DNA of 64,000 nucleotides from Candidatus Rhodoblastus alkanivorans. GTDB taxonomy: Bacteria; Pseudomonadota; Alphaproteobacteria; Rhizobiales; Beijerinckiaceae. How positions within the stretch are numbered: position 1 is the first letter of the stretch; every line of letters starts with the position of its first letter. The translations under genes were made by a program, and so were the position numbers. The stretch is taken from contig NZ_JAIVFP010000001.1 in NCBI RefSeq assembly GCF_022760755.1, forward strand, positions 203,501-267,500, written 5' to 3'. Below the pieces are notes generated by a model, which worked only from the letters and a program-made list of their open reading frames with translations, ran no database searches and had not been told where the DNA came from. Of this stretch, positions 9,614-18,134 are shown in pieces.

Positions 9614-10390
9614 TCAGTCGTTGCGCTGGCCGGTGAGTTGCACCAGCGACATGAAGATGTTGATGAAGTCAAGATAGAGCATGAGCGCGCCATTGATCGA
9701 CTTCTTGGTGGCGATCTCGTAACCGTCCGACTCGAGATACATCTGCTTGATCGCCTGGGTGTCATAGGCGGTCAGGCCGGCGAAGATCAGCACGGTCAGG
9801 ATCGACAGGCCCATCTGGAACGCCGAGCTCTGCATGAACAGATTGACCAGGCTCGCGATGATCAGGCCGAACAGGCCCATGATCAGGAACGAACCCATCG
9901 CCGACAGGCTGCGCTTGGTCGTGTAGCCATACAGGCTCAGCGCGCCGAAGGTCGCCGCCGTGATGAAAAAGGCGCGCGCGATGGAAGCGCCCGTATAGAT
10001 TAGCAGGATCGACGAGATCGACACGCCCATCACCGCCGCATAGGCGTAGAACAGGTTGCGCGCCGAGGAGGCCCTCATGCTGTTGATCTTGAAGGAGAAG
10101 AACAGGACGAAAGCCAATGGGGCGAACATCACCACCCAACGCAGCGGGCTCATATAGATCGCGGCGCCGAAACTGGTCAGATAGATATGCGAGCCGATCT
10201 GATATTGCGTCGGCAGAGCGGAAACCGCCAGCATGTTGACGCCGAGCGCAAACAAGCCGGTCAGCGCCAAGCCGATCGTCATGTGATTATAGACGCCAAG
10301 CATGAACGCCCGCAGACCTTGATCTACATCGGCGCCCGTCCGGGCGTAGCCCCGGCTCCAGGGAGCGGCGTTGCGGTCAAAGTTGGTCAT
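9614..10390 (-). CDS. Bax inhibitor-1/YccA family membrane protein
   Basis: The protein is 258 residues with seven predicted membrane helices after a 30-residue N-terminal region. The C-terminal signature AGLTAYDTQAIKQMY is typical of the Bax1-I/TMBIM family, which in bacteria (YccA, YbhL, BsYetJ) modulates membrane proteases such as FtsH or leaks calcium. The exact role is unknown. The start MTNFDRNAAPW at 10390 has a GAGGAA ribosome binding site. The gene is monocistronic and ends at a strong intrinsic terminator. The spacing to the next upstream gene (about 140 bases) leaves room for its own promoter. Confidence 0.92.
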   Translation of the reverse strand: MTNFDRNAAPWSRGYARTGADVDQGLRAFMLGVYNHMTIGLALTGLFALGVNMLAVSALPTQYQIGSHIYLTSFGAAIYMSPLRWVVMFAPLAFVLFFSFKINSMRASSARNLFYAYAAVMGVSISSILLIYTGASIARAFFITAATFGALSLYGYTTKRSLSAMGSFLIMGLFGLIIASLVNLFMQSSAFQMGLSILTVLIFAGLTAYDTQAIKQMYLESDGYEIATKKSINGALMLYLDFINIFMSLVQLTGQRND

Positions 10391-10528
10391 TGGTTCCTCA
10401 CGAAATGCCGCAGGGAAAGCCCGCCGTGGACGATCCACGGGCGGCACGGCCTATCGAATATGACGGCGAAGCGGTGAAAAGACAAGGCGGAGCGCTTACG
10501 CGCGGCTAAGCGCCACATTACATTTTCG

Positions 10529-13114
10529 TCATTCTTCCTTTAACCGCCGGCCGGGCTTTTCGCCCAAAATCCGCCAGGTTCCCGCGAGTCCAACGGCCAG
10601 GGCGAAGGCCACGGCGCCAAGCGCGACCGCCAAAGCCTGCCCCGGGAAGAAGGTGAAGCTGAGATCGAGCAGCTGATGCGCGACGATCGCGGCGGCAAGC
10701 GAGCCCGCCGCCACGCCAAAGCCCGCGGTCGCGGCCCCGAGCAAAGCGAATTCCAGCGCCAGCGCCCCGAGCAGACGGCCGCGCGTCGCGCCGAGAACCT
10801 TGAGCACGACCGCCTCGTAAATGCGGGCCCGCTGCCCCGCCGCAAGCGCCCCCGACAGGACGAGCGCCGACACCACGAAGGCGAGCGAGGCGGCGGATTG
10901 AATGGCGATCGACAATTTGCCGAGCACGCCGTCGACCGTCGCCAAGGTCTCGCGCAGCGACACGCTGGCGACCGAGGGAAAGGTTTTGGCGGCGTCGGCG
11001 AGGATCACCGCCTCGCGCGCCGGATCGAGGCGCTCGGGCAGGCTCAGCGTCATCAGCCTCGTGAAAGGCGCGCCGGCGAAGGCGTCAGGCGAAAAGACCA
11101 TGACGAAATTGATGTTGAAACTGCGCCAGTTCACCTTGCGCAGATTGGCGATGCGCGCCGTGACCGCGCGGCCAAGCACATTGACCGTGATCGTATCGCC
11201 GATCTTCACGCCGAGCCCCTGCGCCACGCCGCTTTCCAGCGAAACCAGCGGCGGGCCGCCATATTGAGCCGGCCACCATGTTCCCGCGACGAGGCGCGAT
11301 CCTTTGGGAATTTGGGCGGAAAAGGTGATGCCGCGATCGCCGTCAAGGGCCCAGCGCGCCTTGTCGCCGGCCTTGACCTGTTCGGCGGGGACGCCGTTCA
11401 CCTTGACGATGCGGCCGCGCAGCATGGGCGCGACGGCCACGACGCCGTCGGGCGCCTCCTTGCGCAGAAAAGCCTCGAACGCGCCGGCCTGCGCAGCCTG
11501 GATGTCGAAGAAGAAGAAGCTCGGCGAATCTTTCGGGACGGATTCCCCGATTTCCGCCCGCAGATTGCGCTCGACGCCGACGAGCGCGGTCAACAGGGTC
11601 ACGCCGAGGCCGAGCGAAATCAGGAACGAAGGCGTCAGCGCGCCCGGCCGGTGAAGATTGGCCATGGCGAGCCGCAGGGACAAATGGCGGGAATGGGGCG
11701 CGCGGCGGGCTAGAGCCATGATCGCCCGCGCCACGCCATAGAGCAAAGCGAAACTGACGAGCACGGCGAAGCCAAATTCCGCGGTGATCCCGCGATCAGC
11801 GCCGACGAGCAGCGCGAAGCCGAACAGCGCCGCGGCCGACAGGATCGCGACCGCAACCGCGCGCTGCCCGGGGAAACCGCTGTCGCGCATGGCGGTTTCG
11901 CGCAACAGGGTCGTCGCCGGCAGGGAGCGCGCGCGGTCGAGCGGCGCGGCGGCGAAAGCCAGCGCCGTCAACAGACCGAACGCCACGCCCGAGAAAGCGT
12001 CGCGTCCGTCGAGATGCGGTTCGAGCGGAAAGGGGAGGTTTGCGCCCAGAGTCGCGCCGACGAGCCCCGGCAGAGCGAGGCCGAGCGCGGCCCCGATCAG
12101 GGCGCTGGCCGCCGCGACCAGCAAGGTCTGGAACAGGACGAATTGCGCGGCCTCGCCGCCGCTTGCCCCCAGCGCCTTCAGAATCGCCAGAGTCTTGCGC
12201 TTGCGGTCGATCAGCCCGCGAATCGAATTGCCGACGCCGACGCCGCCGCAGACCAGAGCGGTCAGGCCGATCAGCGACAGGAATTGCGCGAATCTTTCGA
12301 CATTGCGCGAAAGCTGCGGCGAAGGAGCGGCCCGGGTGCGAATTTCGAAGCCGGAATCGGGAAAGGCCGCCATGAAAGCCTTTCTGGTCGCAACGACCTC
12401 GGCGTCGCTCGCCTTGTCGGGCGCAAGCCGCAGGCGCAGCGATAGCCGCCCCAGCGAACCGGGCATGATCAGCCCCGACGCATGAAGCGCGGCGGCGCTG
12501 ACGATCACGCGCGGGCCAAAGCCGATCGCGCCAATGGAATCCGGCTCGCCCGCCAGCCAGCCGGCGAGGACGAAATGAGCGGCGCCGATCTCCAGCCGGT
12601 CGCCCAACTTCGCATTCAATCGCGCCCCGAGCGACCGGTCGGCGAAAAGGCCGAAAGCGCCGTTCCTTTCCGCGAGCGCCGCGAAGAAGCCGCGGCCCGG
12701 ACCAAGCGGCGGTTCGGTCTTGACGGCGCCGGTCAGCGGATAGGCCGAATCGACCGCCTTCATCTCGATCAGATTGGAAGCGGGGGCGTCCGCGCGCCGG
12801 GCCATGGCGCGCAGGGTCGTGATCTGGCTGACTTTTCCCCGCCTTTCAAGAAAGGCCCTTTCCTTCTCCCCGGAAGCGCCCAAGGCGCGGCTGAAGGCGA
12901 GATCGCCGCCGAGCAGGACCGCGCCCTGGCTCGCGAGGCCGTCGCGGAAGGCGCGCGCCGTCGCGTCCACCCCGACGATGGCCATGACTCCCAGGACCAG
13001 ACAGGCGATGAACACGCCATAAAAGCGCAAAGACCCACGCAGGTCGCGCAAGGCGAAACGCGCCAGCGCCCATTGCGCGGCGCCGGGGCGGCGCGCGCGA
13101 TCAGGCGTCGGCAT
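10529..13114 (-). CDS. ABC transporter permease, YbbP/FtsX-like
   Basis: This 861-residue protein has two FtsX-like permease units. The first membrane helix is near residue 25-45 (VFIACLVLGVMAIVGVDATA), with a large extracytoplasmic domain. Three helices lie at about residues 260-390, including the LALPGLVGATLGANLPFP region; a second extracytoplasmic domain and four more helices end the protein. This layout matches YbbP of the YbbA-YbbP system, found next to tesA also in E. coli. The ATG at 13114 lies 14 bases inside the end of the ATPase gene, so the pair is co-transcribed and probably coupled. It is likely a mechanotransmission or lipoprotein-handling transporter of the MacB class; the substrate is unknown. 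Confidence 0.9.
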   Translation of the reverse strand: MPTPDRARRPGAAQWALARFALRDLRGSLRFYGVFIACLVLGVMAIVGVDATARAFRDGLASQGAVLLGGDLAFSRALGASGEKERAFLERRGKVSQITTLRAMARRADAPASNLIEMKAVDSAYPLTGAVKTEPPLGPGRGFFAALAERNGAFGLFADRSLGARLNAKLGDRLEIGAAHFVLAGWLAGEPDSIGAIGFGPRVIVSAAALHASGLIMPGSLGRLSLRLRLAPDKASDAEVVATRKAFMAAFPDSGFEIRTRAAPSPQLSRNVERFAQFLSLIGLTALVCGGVGVGNSIRGLIDRKRKTLAILKALGASGGEAAQFVLFQTLLVAAASALIGAALGLALPGLVGATLGANLPFPLEPHLDGRDAFSGVAFGLLTALAFAAAPLDRARSLPATTLLRETAMRDSGFPGQRAVAVAILSAAALFGFALLVGADRGITAEFGFAVLVSFALLYGVARAIMALARRAPHSRHLSLRLAMANLHRPGALTPSFLISLGLGVTLLTALVGVERNLRAEIGESVPKDSPSFFFFDIQAAQAGAFEAFLRKEAPDGVVAVAPMLRGRIVKVNGVPAEQVKAGDKARWALDGDRGITFSAQIPKGSRLVAGTWWPAQYGGPPLVSLESGVAQGLGVKIGDTITVNVLGRAVTARIANLRKVNWRSFNINFVMVFSPDAFAGAPFTRLMTLSLPERLDPAREAVILADAAKTFPSVASVSLRETLATVDGVLGKLSIAIQSAASLAFVVSALVLSGALAAGQRARIYEAVVLKVLGATRGRLLGALALEFALLGAATAGFGVAAGSLAAAIVAHQLLDLSFTFFPGQALAVALGAVAFALAVGLAGTWRILGEKPGRRLKEE

Positions 13115-13811
13115 GCGCGCGGTCCGCGACGGAAGCGGAATCGCTCTCGATCCGCCCGTTGCGCAGGCGGACGATGCGGTCGCAGCGCCGCGCCAGCGCC
13201 TCGTCATGGGTGACGAGCGCCAAGGTCGCGCCCTGGGCGCGGTTGAGCGCGAAGATCAGTTCGATGATCTCGGCGCCGACGCTCTGGTCGAGGTTGCCGG
13301 TCGGCTCGTCGGCGAGAAGAAGGGCGGGACGGGCGACCAGCGCCCGCGCGAGGGCGACGCGCTGCTGCTCGCCGCCCGACATCTGCGCCGGATAATGTTT
13401 TACACGCCCTTCCAGACCGACTTGCGTCAACGCCTTGCGCGCGCGCGGGAAAGCGTCGGGCACGCCGTTCAATTCCAGCGGGATGGCGACATTTTCGAGC
13501 GCCGTCAGGGTCTGGATCAGGTGAAAGGCCTGGAAGACGACGCCGATATGGGCGCCGCGAAACCGCGCCAGGTCGTCCTCGCCCACCTGGTCGAGACGCC
13601 GCCCCGCGATCCATATTGCGCCGGAATCGGGCGCCTCCAGTCCCGCCATGGTCATAAGCAGGGTCGATTTGCCCGAACCCGAGGGGCCAAGCAAAGCGAG
13701 GGTTTCGCCTGGCGCGACATTGAGACAGATATCCTTGAGAATTTGCGTCCGGGCTTCGCCGCTTCCCAATGCAAGATTGACATTTTCAAGTCTTATGGCG
13801 GGATCGACCAT
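13101..13811 (-). CDS. ABC transporter ATP-binding protein, YbbA-like
   Basis: The ATPase is 236 residues, of the MacB/LolD/YbbA class: Walker A GPSGSGKS, Q-loop VFQAFHLIQTLTALENV, signature MSGGEQQR, Walker B LLLADEPTGNLD and H-loop ALVTHDEALARR. The GNLD after Walker B and the LTALENV motif are typical of this lipoprotein or antimicrobial exporter class. It overlaps the permease gene by 14 bases. Its ATG stands only 24 bases from that of the divergent tesA-like gene, an arrangement shared with E. coli ybbA/tesA. A GGAAAG ribosome binding site precedes the ATG and lies over the region upstream of tesA. Confidence 0.92.
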   Translation of the reverse strand: MVDPAIRLENVNLALGSGEARTQILKDICLNVAPGETLALLGPSGSGKSTLLMTMAGLEAPDSGAIWIAGRRLDQVGEDDLARFRGAHIGVVFQAFHLIQTLTALENVAIPLELNGVPDAFPRARKALTQVGLEGRVKHYPAQMSGGEQQRVALARALVARPALLLADEPTGNLDQSVGAEIIELIFALNRAQGATLALVTHDEALARRCDRIVRLRNGRIESDSASVADRAHADA

Positions 13812-13835
13812 GCAGAATCTTTCCGAAAGGCCGCA

Positions 13836-14528
13836 ATGACGACCGTTTCCTTCGCGCCGGCGGGCAAGAGGCGCTTCGCCCCATATGGGCGCGCCCTCGC
13901 CTTTCGCCAAATTTTTTTCGCGGCGCTCGCGCTGGTTTTTGCGGCCAGTGGGGCGGCCGGCGGGCGGCCGCTGCGGATCGTCGCCCTCGGCGACAGCCTG
14001 ACTGCCGGCCATGGGCTGCCAGCCGACAAGGCCTTCCCGGCCGTGCTCCAAAACGCGCTGAAAGCGAAAGGCGTTGACGTCGAGATCGTGAACGCTGGGG
14101 TTTCGGGCGACACTTCGGCCGATCTGCTGGCGCGGCTCGATTGGGCGCTTGGCGACGGCGCCGACGCGGCGATCGTCGAAATCGGCGCAAATGACATGTT
14201 GCGCGGCCTCGATCCCGAACAGACGCGAAAAGATATCGACGAAATCCTTGCGAAATTGCGGGCGCGCAAAATTCCCTTCCTGATCGCGGGGATGCGGGCG
14301 GCGCCCAATTTCGGCGGGCGCTACGCCGCCGAATTCGAACCGATCTATATGGCGCTCGCGCAAAAATATCAGGCGCCGCTCTACCCCTTCTTTCTGGAAG
14401 GCGTCGCCGGCCATCCCGACCTGCAATTGCCAGACGGCATGCATCCCAATCCCAAAGGCGTAGACGTCATCGTCGCGGGCGTTCTGCCGCCAGTCGTCGC
14501 CTGGCTCGACAGCCTGCCGAAGAAATGA
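13836..14528 (+). CDS. tesA: Exported SGNH/GDSL esterase, TesA-like arylesterase
   Basis: The protein is 230 residues with an N-terminal signal segment (FRQIFFAALALVFAASGAAG). All SGNH blocks are present: ALGDSLTAGHGL with nucleophile Ser54 (block I), NAGVSGDTSADLLARL (II), IVEIGANDMLRG (III) and DGMHPNPKG with the catalytic Asp-His pair (V). This matches the TesA thioesterase I/arylesterase/lysophospholipase L1 group. It acts in the periplasm on acyl-CoA or aryl esters in vitro; the true substrate is unclear. The divergent ybbA-ybbP pair is the conserved neighbour. Its stop overlaps the thpR start (ATGA). Confidence 0.9.
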   Translation: MTTVSFAPAGKRRFAPYGRALAFRQIFFAALALVFAASGAAGGRPLRIVALGDSLTAGHGLPADKAFPAVLQNALKAKGVDVEIVNAGVSGDTSADLLARLDWALGDGADAAIVEIGANDMLRGLDPEQTRKDIDEILAKLRARKIPFLIAGMRAAPNFGGRYAAEFEPIYMALAQKYQAPLYPFFLEGVAGHPDLQLPDGMHPNPKGVDVIVAGVLPPVVAWLDSLPKK

Positions 14529-15085
14529 TCGGATCGACCTTGCCAAGATTGTTCACCGCTTTCGAAATCCCGTCGCAGATCGCCGCGCAGCTCGCCTTTT
14601 TCCGCGGCGGGCTCCATGGCGCGCGCTGGATGGAGCCGCAGGATTATCACGTCACTTTGCGTTTCTTCGGCGACATTGACGCGCGCGTCGCCGAGGCTTT
14701 GGCGGCGGACCTCGCCGAGACCGAATCATTTTCCGGCGGCGCGCCGCTACGTCTGGAGCTCGACGAAATTGGGGTGTTCGGCGGCCGTTCGCCGCGCGCG
14801 CTCTATGCGCGGGTGAAAGCCGATCCGCTACTGACGCGGTTGCAGGCCGCACATGAAGCCATCGCCCGGCGCAACGGTCTTCCGCCCGAAACCCGCAAAT
14901 TTGCGCCGCATGTCACTCTGGCCCGGCTGCGCGGCGTCTCTTCCGGCGCGGCCGGCGTCTGGCTGGCGGAACGGGCTTTTCCGCTCGGGCTCGCTTTCGA
15001 GGCCGCGCGTTTCGCGCTGTTTTCGTCGCGCGATTCGGTCGGCGGCGGGCCCTATCGGCTCGAAGCAGTCTATCCTTTCGGCTGA
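14525..15085 (+). CDS. thpR: RNA 2',3'-cyclic phosphodiesterase (2H family)
   Basis: This 186-residue protein has the two HxTx motifs of the 2H phosphoesterase (LigT/ThpR) superfamily, HVTL at residues 42-45 and HVTL at 129-132, plus the family start LFTAFEIP and FGGRSPRALYARV. It hydrolyses 2',3'-cyclic phosphate on RNA; older names call it 2'-5' RNA ligase. The ATG overlaps the tesA stop (ATGA), so it is translated with tesA. Its 3' end overlaps the convergent hpt gene by 16 bases. Confidence 0.92.
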   Translation: MIGSTLPRLFTAFEIPSQIAAQLAFFRGGLHGARWMEPQDYHVTLRFFGDIDARVAEALAADLAETESFSGGAPLRLELDEIGVFGGRSPRALYARVKADPLLTRLQAAHEAIARRNGLPPETRKFAPHVTLARLRGVSSGAAGVWLAERAFPLGLAFEAARFALFSSRDSVGGGPYRLEAVYPFG

Positions 15086-15618
15086 TCCAGATCGTCGAGC
15101 GCGCCGACGAAGGGCAAGTGCCGGTAATTTCCGGCGTGATCCATGCCATAGCCGACGACGAAACGATCCGGACAGGCGAAGCCGACGAAATCGGCCGCAA
15201 CCTCGATCTGCTTTTTGTGCGGCTTTTCGAGCAGCGTGGCGATCATCACCCGCCGCGCGCCGCGGTCGAGCAGCAATTGCCTGGCGAAAGCGAGGGTCCG
15301 GCCCGATTCCAGAATGTCGTCGATCAGCAAGACGTCGCGTCCGGCGACCTGCGTCCGAAGGTCGCGCATCAGTTCGATCCGGCCCGAGGAGGTCACGCCC
15401 GCGCCATAGCTGGCGATCTGGATGAAATCCACTTCCGGCGCGAGACCGGCGCGATGGAGGGCGCGCAACAGGTCGGCCGCGAAAACGAAGGCGCCGGTCA
15501 TGATCGGGATCGCGATCAGGTCGCGCGGGCTTCTGGCCGCGATCTCGGCCGCCAATTCCTCGACCCGCGCGGCGAGCGCCGCCTCGTCGAACAGAACCGT
15601 CGCGGCGCTCCCGCTCAC
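15070..15618 (-). CDS. hpt: Hypoxanthine phosphoribosyltransferase
   Basis: The protein is 182 residues with the type I PRTase PRPP-binding loop VLLIDDILESGRTL, a flexible-loop region MTGAFVFAADLLRAL and the C-terminal purine-contact strand DRFVVGYGMDHAGNYRHLPF, typical of Hpt. It salvages hypoxanthine or guanine to IMP/GMP. The start is read as the GTG at 15618 because that codon overlaps the stop of the upstream gene (GTGA) and gives the usual family length; another GTG lies one codon upstream. The gene is convergent with, and overlaps, thpR. Confidence 0.92.
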   Translation of the reverse strand: MSGSAATVLFDEAALAARVEELAAEIAARSPRDLIAIPIMTGAFVFAADLLRALHRAGLAPEVDFIQIASYGAGVTSSGRIELMRDLRTQVAGRDVLLIDDILESGRTLAFARQLLLDRGARRVMIATLLEKPHKKQIEVAADFVGFACPDRFVVGYGMDHAGNYRHLPFVGALDDLDQPKG

Positions 15619-16283
15619 CACGAAGCGCCCGAAGAAGACGCGCCCGAAGAATCCGAATCCCTGGCGAATCGCACCCGAATCTCGTGTCCTTCCTTGGGCG
15701 GCGCGGCGAGACGGGCGCGGAACTCGGCCGTTTCCCCCGCCGCCAGCCGCGCCTTGGGCGGCGCGGCGGTCCAATGATAGATCTCGCCGCCGTCGGCGTC
15801 GATCACCGCGAAGCGCATGCGCGGCGCGGCGCGCGGCGAGGAGGAAAGATTATCGATCTCACCCGAGACGATCAGCACCTGGCGCCCATCCTCATTGACG
15901 AGGCGGGCCGACACATGTTCGACGCCCATGCGCCTGAGATTCACGTCGAGGCCAAGCGTGGCATAGAGCGGCGCGACCGCCGGGACGAGACGGACGATCT
16001 GGGTCCTGCCGCCGATCAGCATCGCCCAGGCGGCGAAACCGGCCAGGACCAACGTTACGGCACCAGGCGCCCGCGTGCGCTTTTCGGCGCCCGCCCCGTC
16101 AGGGAAAGCGCGCGCCGCGGTTTGAGCGCGGCGGCCGGAAGCCGCGGCGGCGCCGACCTCGCCGGAGCCGCGCGCATAGGACGAGCCATGGGACGGGCCT
16201 TGGGACGGGCCTTGGGACGCGCCATGCGGCGCAAAAGCAAAAGCTCGATCGTCGAGCCGCGAAAAAGGGGAGACGGAACGCAT
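15615..16283 (-). CDS. DUF3426-like membrane protein lacking a zinc ribbon
   Basis: The protein is 222 residues: a disordered Ser/Gly/Gln-rich N-terminus with a short SQGP-type repeat, one membrane helix (VTLVLAGFAAWAMLIGG, about residues 76-92) and a periplasmic domain (VEHVSARLVNEDGRQVLIVS, LAAGETAEFRARL). That domain resembles the C-terminal region of MJ0042/zinc-ribbon plus DUF3426 proteins, often found near ftsE in alphaproteobacteria. Those normally start with a CPxC...CxxC ribbon, and no cysteine pair is seen here. The stop overlaps the hpt start (GTGA). Function unknown. Confidence 0.65.
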   Translation of the reverse strand: MRSVSPFSRLDDRAFAFAPHGASQGPSQGPSHGSSYARGSGEVGAAAASGRRAQTAARAFPDGAGAEKRTRAPGAVTLVLAGFAAWAMLIGGRTQIVRLVPAVAPLYATLGLDVNLRRMGVEHVSARLVNEDGRQVLIVSGEIDNLSSSPRAAPRMRFAVIDADGGEIYHWTAAPPKARLAAGETAEFRARLAAPPKEGHEIRVRFARDSDSSGASSSGASW

Positions 16284-16405
16284 GAAAGCGCCTGTGCTGG
16301 AGACGAAGTCCGATGGCTGGTCGCAATTCTACCCTCAGCTGTTATGGTTAAATCTGGGTTAAAAAGAAGCGATTCGCGCATTGGCGGCGCGTGAGGGAGC
16401 AGCTT

Positions 16406-17068
16406 TTGGTCCGGTTCGAAAATGTCGGCTTGAGATATGGCATGGGCGCGGAAATCCTGCGCGACATCACATTCGACATCGCGCCGCGCACGTTCCAGTT
16501 CCTCACCGGCCCATCCGGCGCCGGCAAGACCACTTTGCTGCGGCTGATCCTGCTCGCCATGCCGCCGACGCGCGGCCTCATCACTTTGTTCGGCAAGGAT
16601 TCGCAGGACCTCGACAAAGCCGAGATCACCGCCTTGCGCCGCAAGGTCGGTGTGGTTTTCCAGGATTTCCGCCTGCTCGACCATCTCACCACCTATCAAA
16701 ACGTCGCGCTTCCGCTGCGGGTGCAGGAGCGCGAGGAGGCGAGCTATCGCGCCGAGGTCATGGAGCTTCTGCGCTGGGTCGGCCTTGGCGACCGCATGCA
16801 TGTCTTTCCGCCGGTGCTCTCGGGCGGGGAGAAACAGCGCGCGGCGATCGCCCGCGCCTTGATCATGCGGCCGCAATTGCTGCTCGCCGACGAGCCGACC
16901 GGCAATGTCGATCCGCCGCTCGCCCGGCGCCTGATGCGACTCTTTCTGGAGCTGCACAATTCGGGCACATCGGTGGTCATCGCCACCCACGACCTCGCTT
17001 TGATGGACCAGTTCGACGGCGCACGGCGGCTCGTGCTCGGCGACGGCCGCCTGCATATTTACGAGTGA
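16406..17068 (+). CDS. ftsE: Cell division ATP-binding protein FtsE
   Basis: The protein is 220 residues: Walker A GPSGAGKT, Q-loop VFQDFRLLDHLTTYQNV, signature LSGGEKQR, Walker B LLLADEPTGNVD and H-loop VIATHD. The sequence VRFENVGLRYG at the start is characteristic of FtsE. FtsE and FtsX form a divisome ABC complex that regulates periplasmic peptidoglycan hydrolases. I placed the start at the TTG at 16406 because AGGGAG stands five bases before it and it gives the usual N-terminus; a GTG at 16391 would add five residues but has no ribosome binding site. ftsX follows after seven bases. Confidence 0.93.
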   Translation: MVRFENVGLRYGMGAEILRDITFDIAPRTFQFLTGPSGAGKTTLLRLILLAMPPTRGLITLFGKDSQDLDKAEITALRRKVGVVFQDFRLLDHLTTYQNVALPLRVQEREEASYRAEVMELLRWVGLGDRMHVFPPVLSGGEKQRAAIARALIMRPQLLLADEPTGNVDPPLARRLMRLFLELHNSGTSVVIATHDLALMDQFDGARRLVLGDGRLHIYE

Positions 17069-17075
17069 AAGCCGG

Positions 17076-18050
17076 ATGCCCTTCTCCGCCGACACCAATG
17101 CGGCGCGGCCGCCCATCGAAACGCTCGATCTGACCGACGCCTGGAGCCATACGCCGCTCGTGCCCTCCGAGACCGTCGCCGGGCGGTCGCTGACGATCGT
17201 CATCGCGATCATGACCTTTCTCGCCGCTTTGACCGCCGGTTTCGCCATTGTGCTCGCCGGCGCTTCGCGCGAATGGCGCGGCGAGGTCGGGCTCGAAATG
17301 ACGATCCAGGTCTTGCCCCGGCCCGGCCGCGACATCGAGGCCGACGCCGCCAAAGCGGCGCAAATCGCCGCCTCCTTCCCCGGGGTCGTCGAGGCGCGCC
17401 CCTTCACCCGCAAGGAATCCGAGGATTTGCTGTCGCCCTGGCTCGGCGCCGGGCTCGACCTCAGCCAATTGCCGGTGCCGCGCCTGATCGTGGTGCGGCG
17501 CGACCCCGAAAAGCAGATCGACGAAATCGGCCTGCGCGCCGCCCTCGACGCGGCCTTGCCCAACGCCGTTCTCGACAATCACGGCGCCTGGCTGCGACGG
17601 CTCGGCGCCATGGCGCAGGTCGTGGTCGGCGCGGCGACCGGGATTTTCTTTCTGGTGCTGATCGCCATGGCGCTTGCCGTCTCCTTCGCCACGCGCGGTG
17701 CGATGGCGGGCAACCGCGAGATCATCGAGGCCTTGCATTATGTGGGCGCCGCCGACAGTTTTATCGCCCGGCAATTCCAGTTCCATTTCCTGCGGCTGGG
17801 CTTGCGCGGCGCCGCCACGGGCGGCGGCGCGGCGATCGCCCTGTTTCTGCTCCTCGGCTTCCTGTCGCGCCATTGGGCGACGAGCGCCGGCGGCGAGCAG
17901 GCGGAGGCCCTGTTCGGCTCTTTTTCGCTGGGCTGGTCCGGGATCGTCGCCATCGCCATGATCTCGCTCGCCGCGGCTTTGCTCGCCGGCCTGATGTCGC
18001 GCGCGATCGTCTTTCGGGCTTTACGCGGCTTTTTCGGCGTCGCGAACTGA
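17076..18050 (+). CDS. ftsX: Cell division protein FtsX
   Basis: The protein is 324 residues with a 35-residue cytoplasmic N-terminus, a first membrane helix (LTIVIAIMTFLAALTAGFAI), a periplasmic domain of about 120 residues and three C-terminal helices with the FtsX-like permease signature (MAGNREIIEALHYVGAADSF). It is the permease partner of FtsE, recruiting or activating cell-wall hydrolases at the septum. It starts seven bases after ftsE with a usable ribosome binding site (AAAGCCGG). Confidence 0.93.
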   Translation: MPFSADTNAARPPIETLDLTDAWSHTPLVPSETVAGRSLTIVIAIMTFLAALTAGFAIVLAGASREWRGEVGLEMTIQVLPRPGRDIEADAAKAAQIAASFPGVVEARPFTRKESEDLLSPWLGAGLDLSQLPVPRLIVVRRDPEKQIDEIGLRAALDAALPNAVLDNHGAWLRRLGAMAQVVVGAATGIFFLVLIAMALAVSFATRGAMAGNREIIEALHYVGAADSFIARQFQFHFLRLGLRGAATGGGAAIALFLLLGFLSRHWATSAGGEQAEALFGSFSLGWSGIVAIAMISLAAALLAGLMSRAIVFRALRGFFGVAN

Positions 18051-18134
18051 GCCGCGGCGCTTTTGCGCTGCGGAGGGCGCGAAAGCGCGCCGCCGGGCTT
18101 TTCTTTTCGGCGGACGTCCGGCACAAGAAGCGCC

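Noticed and set aside
16190-16230. Tandem repeat in the DUF3426-like gene as a mobile or regulatory element
   Set aside because: The repeat GGGACGGGCCTT occurs about two and a half times in frame and simply encodes a SQGP-type disordered linker.
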